From assembly GCA_020638835.1 (NCBI GenBank), contig JACKHV010000004.1, positions 62,001 to 126,000 on the forward strand: DNA of 64,000 nt, read 5' to 3'. This document shows, one piece after another, positions 44,521 through 52,168 of the stretch. This stretch comes from Planctomycetota bacterium (GTDB lineage Bacteria > Planctomycetota > UBA1135 > GCA-002686595). Positions within the stretch are counted from its first letter, which is position 1. Each line of letters starts with the position of its first letter. The translations under genes and the position numbers were made by a program. Under the pieces are notes generated by a model. The model was not told the origin of the DNA. It searched no databases and saw nothing but the letters and a program-made list of their open reading frames with translations.

Positions 44521-45006
44521 ATGAACCTCACCAAGCACGACCCCGAGACCGAGATGGAGATGGACATGACGTCGATGATCGACGTCGTGTTCTTGCTCAT
44601 CATCTTCTTCATGGTCATCACGGACATGACCCAGCAGGACCTCGAGGATCTGCAGCTCCCCATGGCGCTCCACGCCGTCCCGGACAAGCCGGATCCCAAG
44701 AAGTACCGGCCGGTCGTGAACATCGACATCGCGGGCGAGATCAAGATCAAGCGCGAGACCTACTTCGACCCCGAGGATCCGGACGACTACAAGAAGCTCC
44801 GCGAGCACTTGGCCGACGTCTCCCGCCGAATGGAGCGCGACGACAAGAACCCGAAGCTGCCGGGCGACGCGCTGCTGATCCGCGCCGACGAGAGCTCGCC
44901 CTTCAAGCACGTCCAGAAGGTCATGGAACAGTGCGGCTACAAGGGCATCCAGATCTGGAAGCTGCAGCTCGCCGTGTCGACCCCCGAGGAGAACAAGGAC
45001 AAGTAA
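44521..45006 (+). CDS. exbD: ExbD/TolR-family protein, first of three
   Basis: Product of 161 residues. One membrane helix near the N-terminus sits in MDMTSMIDVVFLLIIFFMVI, where the aspartate in MIDVV is the proton-carrying residue of ExbD/TolR. The periplasmic part is short and ends in IQIWKLQLAV. A GGAGG ribosome site stands seven nt before the ATG. It differs from the next two ExbD proteins in its periplasmic half, so it may have a different role in the complex. Confidence 0.92.
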   Translation: MNLTKHDPETEMEMDMTSMIDVVFLLIIFFMVITDMTQQDLEDLQLPMALHAVPDKPDPKKYRPVVNIDIAGEIKIKRETYFDPEDPDDYKKLREHLADVSRRMERDDKNPKLPGDALLIRADESSPFKHVQKVMEQCGYKGIQIWKLQLAVSTPEENKDK

Positions 45007-45009
45007 GCC

Positions 45010-45525
45010 ATGTCGATGCTCAAGGACATTGCGTCGCAGGAGAGCAAGATGGAGATGACGCCGATGATCGACGTCACCTTCCTCCTGCTGATCTTCTTCA
45101 TGTGCACCCTCAAGTTCAAAACGCTCGAGGGCAAGCTCGCCGCCTACCTGCCGCAGGACGTCGGGGTGAACACCTCGGACGCGGAACCGATCGAGAAGGT
45201 CGAGATCATGCTGCAGGTGATCGACGAGGGCACGAAGTACATGCCCTTCAAGGCGGACCAAGTGCCGTGGGACGGCAAGAACAAGCGCTTCGTCTACGGC
45301 TCAGACCGTCGCGTGCGCTACACGGTCGGCCCGATGCGCACCTTCGACCTGAAGGAGCTCGGTGATCGCATCAAGAACATGACCGAGGTCGGCGGCAAGA
45401 AGCGTCCGGCGACGATCGACCCGCGCAAGGGCATCGTCTACTCGGACGTCGCCAAGGTGCTCGACGTCGTGCTCTCCGCGGGCTTCGAGGAAGTCACCTT
45501 CGTCGGCTCCTACGAGAAGCAGTAG
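45010..45525 (+). CDS. ExbD/TolR-family protein, second of three
   Basis: Product of 171 residues, membrane helix in MEMTPMIDVTFLLLIFFMCT with the conserved aspartate. The following LKFKTLEGKLAAYLPQDVG is nearly shared with the third ExbD, which shows recent duplication. It begins 3 nt after the first ExbD and ends just before a strong terminator. Confidence 0.92.
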   Translation: MSMLKDIASQESKMEMTPMIDVTFLLLIFFMCTLKFKTLEGKLAAYLPQDVGVNTSDAEPIEKVEIMLQVIDEGTKYMPFKADQVPWDGKNKRFVYGSDRRVRYTVGPMRTFDLKELGDRIKNMTEVGGKKRPATIDPRKGIVYSDVAKVLDVVLSAGFEEVTFVGSYEKQ

Positions 45526-45550
45526 CCGCCCCGCGCCACTCGAACAGGCA

Positions 45551-45591
45551 GCGGCCCGCCGGAGCGATCCGGCGGGCCGCTTCCTTTTTTT
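45551..45591 (+). terminator. Rho-independent terminator after the second ExbD
   Basis: A 12-bp perfect stem (GCGGCCCGCCGG 45551-45562 with CCGGCGGGCCGC 45569-45580), loop AGCGAT, and the tail TTCCTTTTTTT. It should end the exbB-exbD-exbD transcript or reduce transcription of the third exbD. Confidence 0.9.
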
Positions 45592-45679
45592 CGGCGGTTG
45601 CCGGTCACGCGGTCCGGGGTAGATCCGGGCGAGTCCCCCAGCTCACCCGCTCTCTCCCATCCAGTTCCAGGAGGAACGC

Positions 45680-46177
45680 ATGCGCCTCGTCCCGCGCCGC
45701 CTTCCCGAAGACGCCAAGCTGGAGATGACGCCGATGATCGACGTCACCTTCCTCTTGCTGATCTTCTTCCTCGCCACCCTGCGCTTCAAAACGCTCGAGG
45801 GCAAACTCGACGCCTATCTGCCGAACGACGTCGGACCGAACCCGAGCGAGTTGATCGAGCCGAAGACCCCGCTCGACCTCGTGATCCGCGTCGTCGAACC
45901 GGGCACGCGCCTCTCCCTGCGCGGGGAACCGTGGACCGAAGGCGGCGGCCGCTATCGCTACGGCTCCGACCGCGTCCTCTCCTACACGCTCGGGCCCGCG
46001 CGCTTCACGAGCTTCGACGCTCTCGACGCCCGCCTGAAGATGCTCGGTCCGCAAGCCGACGGCACCCCGATCAAGCTCGTCCCGCAGGACGGCGTGGTCC
46101 AGTCCGAAGCGGTCCGCGTCCTCGATCGACTCGCCGCCTACGGCTGGTCGGAGGTCGTCATCCGCGGCGCCGACTGA
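45680..46177 (+). CDS. ExbD/TolR-family protein, third of three
   Basis: Product of 165 residues, membrane helix in LEMTPMIDVTFLLLIFFLAT with the proton-carrying aspartate. RFKTLEGKLDAYLPNDVG is close to the second ExbD. A GGAGG ribosome site stands about six nt before the ATG. It lies beyond the terminator at 45551-45591, so its dose may differ from that of the first two ExbD proteins. Confidence 0.9.
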   Translation: MRLVPRRLPEDAKLEMTPMIDVTFLLLIFFLATLRFKTLEGKLDAYLPNDVGPNPSELIEPKTPLDLVIRVVEPGTRLSLRGEPWTEGGGRYRYGSDRVLSYTLGPARFTSFDALDARLKMLGPQADGTPIKLVPQDGVVQSEAVRVLDRLAAYGWSEVVIRGAD

Positions 46178-46191
46178 GCCCACTCAGAGCC

Positions 46192-46247
46192 CCTTCGAGC
46201 CCGCCCCGCGGAGCGCTCCGGCGCAGCGCGGGCGGGCCGTGCGAAGG
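46192..46247 (+). terminator. Hairpin after the third ExbD
   Basis: CCTTCG (46192-46197) with CGAAGG (46242-46247) and GCCCGCCCCGC with GCGGGCGGGC (one bulge) inside. No T-run, so termination efficiency is uncertain. Confidence 0.45.
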
Positions 46248-46316
46248 TCGCCGCGAGTCGCTCCGCGAGCCGTCCTAAGTCCTTACCCCGGCGCGGGTTG
46301 TTTTGCAGATCCGCCT

Positions 46317-46346
46317 TTGACCGCCCGTGCCGCAGCCTGCTATCTT
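46317..46346 (+). promoter_or_regulatory. Promoter for secretin 2
   Basis: TTGACC (46317-46322), 18-bp spacer, TATCTT (46341-46346). It resembles the promoter of secretin 1 in both boxes, so the two paralogues may be regulated alike. Predicted leader is about 250 nt. Confidence 0.65.
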
Positions 46347-46605
46347 CTGACCCCTCACACCGGAACGCGCGCCGTTCCGGGCCACCCCTCGCATGGCGAC
46401 CCGCGCGGTCGCCGACGTCAAGAAACTCGCGGTTACTTCCCCTCCCGGCGCGTCCGGATTCGGTGACTCGCGCAGCTTCTCCCCACGCTCCACCCCTCGC
46501 TCTGTCCGTCGTCGTCCGTCCGTCTCGCGCGCCGCTTCGCGGCCTGCCCGCGGACCCCGTGCGGCTGTCACCCCCATCCCCAGTCAGCAACGTGAGAGAT
46601 CCCGA

Positions 46606-49218
46606 ATGAGGAACTCCGGCTTCATCTTCACCGCGCGTGCCCTCCCCGCTTGGGCCATCCTGTTCGCCGCTTGCTCTTCGACGCAGAAGGCCGCGTGGGA
46701 ACCGGAACCGGTCGAACCCGCGCCCGTGGTCGATCCCGGCGCCGCCAACGCGCCGACGCCCGCTGCCGCGCAGGACGGTGGACTCGCCGCGGAACGCGAA
46801 CAGCTCACCCTGCGTGAACAGCGCAAGCAGTTCCTCGTCCAGGAGCACATCGCCAAGGCGCGCGAGTTCCGCGGACGCCTGCGCAACGAAGACGCTCGCA
46901 ATGAGCTGCTCGCGGCGCGCCAACTCGACGGCGACAATCCGGAGGTCAAGAGCCTCCTGGCCGAGGTCGAAGCGCTGCTGGGCATCCCCGGTGCGGAAGT
47001 GACCACGGTCACCGAAGGCATCGCGCGCGACTACGAGCTCAAGACGCAACAGCTGCGCGAAGACGCCTCGGAGAACCTGCGCAAGGGCAAGCTGATGCTC
47101 GCGCGCGGCGACTACGACGCCGCCATCGCGGAGTTCACGATCTGCCTGAACCGCGTGCGCTGGGCCCCCTACTCGATCGACTGGCAAGGCGTCGACGAAG
47201 AGGCGGAGACCCTGCTCGATCGCGCGAAGGCCGACCGCGAATCGGCGAAGGAAGCCGAACGCCTCGCGCAACAGCGCCGCGCCTACGAAGAACTGCAGGC
47301 GCAGCAGTCCGCGGAAGTGAACCGCGAGAAGGTGCTCGTCGCGAACATCCTCGACCAGGCGATCGACGCGTTCAACGCGGGCGAATACGACCAGGCGATG
47401 GACTTCGCGGACCAAGCGCTGCGCAAGGACCCGCACAACCAGCAAGCCGCCGACCTGCGCGACAACGCCTTCAAGGCGGGCCGCGACAAGGTCTCGCGCG
47501 ACTACGTCGCCCGGAAGGCCGAGCAGTACAAGAAGTGGCAGGAACAGCTCCACGAGCTCCGCATCCCGTGGAACGACGTGGTGACGATGCCCGACCAGGA
47601 CCGCTGGCGTGAGATCACCGAGCTGCGCGGCAGCCGTCGCGGTCTCGACCTCGCCTCGATGGTTCCGGAGTCGGAGCGTCAACTGCGCGCCAAGCTCAAG
47701 TCGACGACCGTGCGCATGCAGCCGGTCGAGGACGAAGAGAGCCTCCGCCTGGTGATGGACTACATCCGCGTGATCACCGGTCTGCCGATCGTGGTCGACC
47801 CGGCCGCGGAGAACGCTGTGCTCGACGAGGGCATCCTGTTCACCTTCTCCTTCGAGAACCCGCTGTCGGTCGAGCAGATCCTGAACCTGATCTGCGACCG
47901 CGCCGGCGAACAGGTCACCTGGACGATCCGCCACGACGCCGTGCTGATCACGACCAAGGAGAAGGCGCGCGGCGAGCCGATCGTCTTCCACCACGACGTG
48001 CAGGACCTGATCTTCGGCCTGACCGACTTCATGGGCCCGCGCATCGACCGCATCCGTCTGCTCGACGAGCTCGAGGACGACGACGGCGGCGGCCCCTTCG
48101 GCGGCATCGGTGAGCGTCCGCAGCTGATCAACCCCGACGACCTCGCGACGATGATCCAAGAGAACGTCGCGGTCGGCACCTGGGAAGACGGCCCGACGAT
48201 CGAGAGCTACGAAGGCCACATCATCATCGTGCACACCCCCGAGGTGCAGCAGCAGGTGCAGGCCTTCCTCGAAGACCTCCGCCGCTTCAGCTCCTCGCTC
48301 GTCACGATCGAGTCGAAGTTCATGTCGGTCGGCGACAACTGGTTGCAGGAGATCGGCGTCGACTTCCGCGGCCTCGAGTCGAACCCGCTGACGGACGTGA
48401 CGAACGGCCTCGAGGACATGTCCTCTCGCGGTCTCGACAACAACGGCACCGGCTCGGCCGGCTCCAACGCGGCGGGCGCGCCTTCCTCCGGCATCTTCTA
48501 CGACGACGGCGCCGACGGCGATTTCCGCCTGCGCACCGAGAACTTCTTCGGCGCGGCTCTGGGTTCCAGCCTGACCAACATCGGCGGCCTGACCTCCCAG
48601 ATCACCTACCTCGACGACCTCAACCTGCAGCTGATCCTGCGCGCGGTCGAGAAGAGCCAGAAGTTCGAGCTGATCAACGACCAGGTGCTCAGCGTGCACA
48701 ACACGCAGCGCGCCTACGTCACGGTCATCAACCAGAAGGCCTACATCCAGGACTTCGACGTCGAGGTCGCCCAATTCCAGGCGGTCGCCGACCCGCAGGT
48801 CAACGTGCTCACGGAAGGCGTCGTGCTCGACGTCCGCCCGACGATCCACCAGAGCCGGAAGTACCTCACCCTCGAGGTGCAGCCGACCGTGGCGAACATC
48901 GTCAACGTGCGCGAGTACTCGTCGACCCTCGGCGGCAACACCTCGCCGGTGACCTTCGAGCTCCCCGAGCTCGCGGTCCAATCCGTCTTCACCACCGCCG
49001 TCATCCCCGACGGTGGCTCGATCCTCCTCGGCGGTCTCTCGAACATCCGCAACATCGAGCGCCGCGCCGAAGTGCCGTGGATCGCCAACATTCCGGTCGT
49101 GGGCTTCTTCTTCAAGAACGAGGGCTACAACGACGAGAAGGAGTCGCTGATGATCCTGATCCGCGCGCAGATCACGGACATCCGCGAAGAAGTCAAGCGT
49201 CTCGAGGGCAGCTACTAG
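46606..49218 (+). CDS. Secretin-family lipoprotein with N-terminal TPR/coiled-coil region (paralogue 2)
   Basis: Product of 870 residues from the ATG at 46606. The signal peptide leads to a possible lipobox FAAC. Residues ~60-350 are helical, with TPR-like KGKLMLARGDYDAAIAEFTI and a long charged coiled coil. From about 381 comes an STN-like domain (YIRVITGLPIVVDP, with NPLSVEQILNLI), then a secretin core from about 565, whose end VPWIANIPVVGFFFKNEG is the usual last-strand motif. IGVDFRGL and YDDGADGDFRLR have close counterparts in paralogue 1 (IGVDFRGL, YDDGKHGDIRSR), so they share an ancestor. Probably an outer-membrane channel. A strong terminator follows. Confidence 0.92.
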   Translation: MRNSGFIFTARALPAWAILFAACSSTQKAAWEPEPVEPAPVVDPGAANAPTPAAAQDGGLAAEREQLTLREQRKQFLVQEHIAKAREFRGRLRNEDARNELLAARQLDGDNPEVKSLLAEVEALLGIPGAEVTTVTEGIARDYELKTQQLREDASENLRKGKLMLARGDYDAAIAEFTICLNRVRWAPYSIDWQGVDEEAETLLDRAKADRESAKEAERLAQQRRAYEELQAQQSAEVNREKVLVANILDQAIDAFNAGEYDQAMDFADQALRKDPHNQQAADLRDNAFKAGRDKVSRDYVARKAEQYKKWQEQLHELRIPWNDVVTMPDQDRWREITELRGSRRGLDLASMVPESERQLRAKLKSTTVRMQPVEDEESLRLVMDYIRVITGLPIVVDPAAENAVLDEGILFTFSFENPLSVEQILNLICDRAGEQVTWTIRHDAVLITTKEKARGEPIVFHHDVQDLIFGLTDFMGPRIDRIRLLDELEDDDGGGPFGGIGERPQLINPDDLATMIQENVAVGTWEDGPTIESYEGHIIIVHTPEVQQQVQAFLEDLRRFSSSLVTIESKFMSVGDNWLQEIGVDFRGLESNPLTDVTNGLEDMSSRGLDNNGTGSAGSNAAGAPSSGIFYDDGADGDFRLRTENFFGAALGSSLTNIGGLTSQITYLDDLNLQLILRAVEKSQKFELINDQVLSVHNTQRAYVTVINQKAYIQDFDVEVAQFQAVADPQVNVLTEGVVLDVRPTIHQSRKYLTLEVQPTVANIVNVREYSSTLGGNTSPVTFELPELAVQSVFTTAVIPDGGSILLGGLSNIRNIERRAEVPWIANIPVVGFFFKNEGYNDEKESLMILIRAQITDIREEVKRLEGSY

Positions 49219-49240
49219 CCACCCGCGAGTCATGACTCAG

Positions 49241-49279
49241 AGAGCGGAGGCCGCCCCCCGAGGCGGCCTCCGCTCTTTT
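49241..49279 (+). terminator. Rho-independent terminator after secretin 2
   Basis: A 15-bp stem (AGAGCGGAGGCCGCC 49241-49255 with GGCGGCCTCCGCTCT 49262-49276), loop CCCCGA, then TTTT. It ends the secretin/Exb block. Confidence 0.9.
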
Positions 49280-49838
49280 CATGCCACTCACCCTCGCCCT
49301 CGCCCTCTCCCGCGCACGCCCCCGCCCCTTCCTCGGCCGAAGGCCGTCCTTCGGCTGGAAGCCAAGCCTCTCGGTCGGCTCCTCCTTCTGATTCGTCGGC
49401 CGCGCCGAACCATGGTTCATCCTTCTTCGCGTCTTCGCGTGAGCTGACCGGGAGCTGCAGGTCACCAGCGCTTCCCTCGCCCAAGACCTCCTTCGCGCCT
49501 TCGCGTGAAACCAGCGTCTCCACCGCACGGACCGAAGCCACCGTCCGCGCGGCCGACGAAGAGAATCACGCGAAGGCGCGAAAGGTCGTGCCGGGCTTGG
49601 TCGCGCGTGTCACGTGCAGCCCCCCGGGTGGCTGGCGCGAAGACGCGAAGGACCCGGCACCGCGCTGGGGCGAGTTCGAGTCGGGAGGACCGTGCTTCGG
49701 AGGTCAGCTGCATGGAACGGGGACGGCGGAGGCGGGTCGTCCGGGCTCCGGGGCGGGAAAAGCGGGGGTCGTGAGGGGGCTTTGCTGCCAGTGCTCGATC
49801 GCCTTCGGTAGGCTTTCCCCGTCCCACGAGGAACTGCC
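49280..49838. other. Intergenic region with nested short inverted repeats
   Basis: A stretch of 559 nt, no supported gene. It contains four copies of a CTTCGCG-n-CTTCGCG motif: two direct (49426-49443, 49492-49509) and two inverted (49567-49585, 49635-49650). They pair as a nested palindrome. A small hairpin CCGAAGG/CCTTCGG stands near 49341-49360. The start of the HAD gene follows. Confidence 0.6.
49426..49650. repeat. Nested inverted repeats of the CTTCGCGTCTTCGCG motif
   Basis: Outer pair 49426-49443 with 49635-49650; inner pair 49492-49509 with 49567-49585. Flanking sequence between outer and inner copies also pairs loosely (CCGGGAGCTGCAGGTC against its near-complement on the right side). 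It looks like a decayed palindromic intergenic element. Confidence 0.65.
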
Positions 49839-50561
49839 TTGCCCGCACTCGACGCCGTCTTCTTCGACATCGACGACACGCTCTTCCCCACCACCGCCTT
49901 CGCGGGGCGGGCGCGGCGCAATGCGGTGCGGGCCATGATCGAGGCCGGACTCGACGCACCGGAGGAGCTGGTGCTGAAGGAGCTCGAGGAGGTGATCGCC
50001 GAGTTCTCGTCGAACTACGAGCACCACTTCGACAAGCTCCTCACGCGCCTCGGCCCGCACGCCACGACGAACCAGAGCAGCGCGCTGATCGTCGCCGCGG
50101 GCGTCGCGGCCTACCACGACACCAAGTTCCGCACGATCGCGCCCTTCGAGGACGTGCTGCCGCTGCTCGCGGACTTGAAAGAGGCCGGCGTGATCGTCGG
50201 CATCATCACGCACGGACTCTCCGTCAAGCAGGCGGAGAAGCTCTGGCGGCTCGGCGTCGCGCGCCACCTGAACCCCATGGCGGTGTTCATCTCCGATCAG
50301 GTCGGCATCTCGAAGCCCAACCCGAAGCTCTACCAGTACGCCCTCCGCGCGCTGAAGCTCGAACCGTCCCGCGTGATGTACGTCGGCGACAACCCGGAAC
50401 ACGACATCGCGCCGCCGCTATTCCTAGGCATGCCCGCCGTCTGGTCCTCACGCGCCGCCCGCCGCAAGCCGGTCGACTACGGCATCGAGCCGACGCACGT
50501 CGTCGCGAACTTCGGCGAGCTGCGCGAGCTGTTGCGCGAGTCGTACGACGTGCCGGTCTGA
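49839..50561 (+). CDS. HAD-superfamily hydrolase (phosphatase)
   Basis: Product of 240 residues starting with TTG, preceded by GAGGA. HAD motifs: I, DAVFFDIDDTLFP (nucleophile and acid aspartates); II, GIITHGLS (threonine); III, SKPNPKLYQYALRAL (lysine); IV, YVGDNPEHDI (paired acids). The helical cap after motif I places it in subfamily I near the YjjG-like nucleotidases. Substrate unknown. It converges on nuoN, with a long palindrome filling the gap. Confidence 0.9.
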   Translation: MPALDAVFFDIDDTLFPTTAFAGRARRNAVRAMIEAGLDAPEELVLKELEEVIAEFSSNYEHHFDKLLTRLGPHATTNQSSALIVAAGVAAYHDTKFRTIAPFEDVLPLLADLKEAGVIVGIITHGLSVKQAEKLWRLGVARHLNPMAVFISDQVGISKPNPKLYQYALRALKLEPSRVMYVGDNPEHDIAPPLFLGMPAVWSSRAARRKPVDYGIEPTHVVANFGELRELLRESYDVPV

Positions 50562-50669
50562 GGAACGTACCGTGCCGTAACTGATTGAGCCATCAGCGGA
50601 CCGAGCCGCCGGCTATGCCGGCGGCGCGGGCCGCTGATGGCGCAAACAGTTACGGCACGGTACGTTCCT
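50561..50669. terminator. ~109-bp palindrome between convergent genes (bidirectional terminator candidate)
   Basis: Arms 50561-50583 and 50647-50669 are perfect 23-bp reverse complements. The inner arms GCCATCAGCGG (50589-50599) and CCGCTGATGGC (50631-50641) and a central GCCGCCGGC/GCCGGCGGC hairpin continue the fold with two mismatches. It starts in the HAD stop codon and ends one base before the nuoN stop, occupying the whole gap. Confidence 0.75.
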
Positions 50670-50670
50670 C

Positions 50671-52155
50671 TCAGCCGAGCAGGTCCATCGAGCTCACGAC
50701 CCACTGCATGATCGGCGAGACGTAGAGGCCGAAGAGCACCGTGCAGACGCCGAAGGCGGTCAGCATGCCGGTGAAGATCGGTTGGGTGCGCGGGACGGAC
50801 TCGTCGCTGGGTTCCTCGAGGAAGAGCGCCTTCGCGATGCGGAAGTAGTAGAAGAGGCTGATCGCGCTGTTGAGGCCGGCGATCACGGCGAGCCAGGTCA
50901 TGCCGTTGTCGATCGCGGCGGTGAACAGCAGGAACTTGCCGTAGTAGCCCATCGTCGGCGGCAGGCCCGTCAGGCTGACGAGGAAGGCGACCATCACGAT
51001 CGAGACCAGGGGCGCCTTGCGGCCGAGTCCCTTGAGCGAGTCGATGTGGTCGTTGCCGTTGACGCCTTCGAAGTAGAGCACGACGCCGAAGGCGCCGAGG
51101 TTCATGAAGTAGTAGGCCGCCATGTAGTACAGGGCGGCGCTGAAGCCCTCGTTGTTCATCGTCGCGACGCCCATCAGCAGGTAGCCGGCGTGAGCGACGG
51201 ACGAGAAGGCGAGCAGGCGCTTCAGGCTGGACTGGCCGAGGGCCGAGACGTTGCCGACCGTCATCGTGATCGCGGCGAGCACCGCGATCAGCAGGCCGAC
51301 CTGTCCGCCGTAGTCGGCGACGAGACCCTGCACGTCGCCGCGCACGAACATCACGCCGAGGAAGCGCAGCAGGGCGCCGAAGCCGGCGGCCTTCGAGGCG
51401 ACGGCGAGGAAGGTCGTGACGGGCGTCGGCGCGCCTTGGTAGACGTCGGGCGTCCAGAAGTGGAACGGCACCGCGGAGATCTTGTAGGCGAAGCCGGCGA
51501 GCACCATGGTCACCGCGATGCCGACGGGGATCGGGCTGGCGGCGAGCTGGCTCACGAGGCCGCGCGGCAGGCCTTCGCCGCCGAGCGTCGCCATCTCGGC
51601 GAGGTCGATCGTGCCGGTCAGGCCGTAGAGCAGGCTGATGCCGAAGATCATCACGCCGGCCGAGAGACCGCCGAAGATGACGTACTTGAGCGCGGCTTCG
51701 GCGGACGCCTTGTTGCCCTTGTGGAAGCCCGCCAGCGAGTAGGACGCGAGGCTGAGCAGCTCGAGGCCGAGCACGAGCAACAGCAGGTTGTTCGTGGAGA
51801 CCATGAAGAAGATGCCGACGGCGGCGCCGAGCAGCAGGAAGTAGTACTCCCCGATGCCGTGCTGGCGCTCGCGACGGTCGGACATCACGAACACGCACAC
51901 CACGGCGAGCGCGGCGAGCGTGAACAGCTTGAAGAAGCGTCCGAAGGCGTCGACCTCGACCATGCCGAAGGCCGTGACGCGTTCGCTCTGCCCCATCAGC
52001 GCGAGCGCGGTGACGCCGAGCCCCGCCAAGGTCACGTAGCCGACGGTGCGCGAGTTGCGCCCCTTCGTCAGCAGGTCGACGAGCAGCGCGAGCAGCGCGA
52101 AGCCCGTCAACCAGAGCTCCGGCGCGATCGCCTTCATCCCATCCCAGTATTCCAC
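50671..52155 (-). CDS. nuoN: NuoN, NADH-quinone oxidoreductase subunit N
   Basis: Antiporter-like membrane subunit of complex I, one of three proton-pumping modules. The 494-residue product has about 14 hydrophobic segments and the family phrases LELLSLASYSLAGFHKGN, AVPFHFWTPDVYQGAPTP (lysine/histidine channel region) and SSVAHAGYLLMG. The GTG at 52155 has an AAGGA site upstream; the ATG at 52137 is an alternative. Last gene of the nuo operon. Confidence 0.96.
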   Translation of the reverse strand: MEYWDGMKAIAPELWLTGFALLALLVDLLTKGRNSRTVGYVTLAGLGVTALALMGQSERVTAFGMVEVDAFGRFFKLFTLAALAVVCVFVMSDRRERQHGIGEYYFLLLGAAVGIFFMVSTNNLLLLVLGLELLSLASYSLAGFHKGNKASAEAALKYVIFGGLSAGVMIFGISLLYGLTGTIDLAEMATLGGEGLPRGLVSQLAASPIPVGIAVTMVLAGFAYKISAVPFHFWTPDVYQGAPTPVTTFLAVASKAAGFGALLRFLGVMFVRGDVQGLVADYGGQVGLLIAVLAAITMTVGNVSALGQSSLKRLLAFSSVAHAGYLLMGVATMNNEGFSAALYYMAAYYFMNLGAFGVVLYFEGVNGNDHIDSLKGLGRKAPLVSIVMVAFLVSLTGLPPTMGYYGKFLLFTAAIDNGMTWLAVIAGLNSAISLFYYFRIAKALFLEEPSDESVPRTQPIFTGMLTAFGVCTVLFGLYVSPIMQWVVSSMDLLG

Positions 52156-52168
52156 GTGGGTGCTTTCC

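Larger units (their letters stand above)
46178..46605 (+). other. Leader region between the third ExbD and secretin 2
   Basis: A 428-nt stretch holding a terminator-like hairpin (46192-46247), a promoter (46317-46346) and about 250 nt of predicted leader. No supported gene; an open frame exists but lacks a credible protein. Confidence 0.5.

Noticed and set aside
46138..49233. Open frame of about 1,031 codons on the minus strand
   Set aside because: Antisense to secretin 2, no recognisable motif, and same shadow composition.
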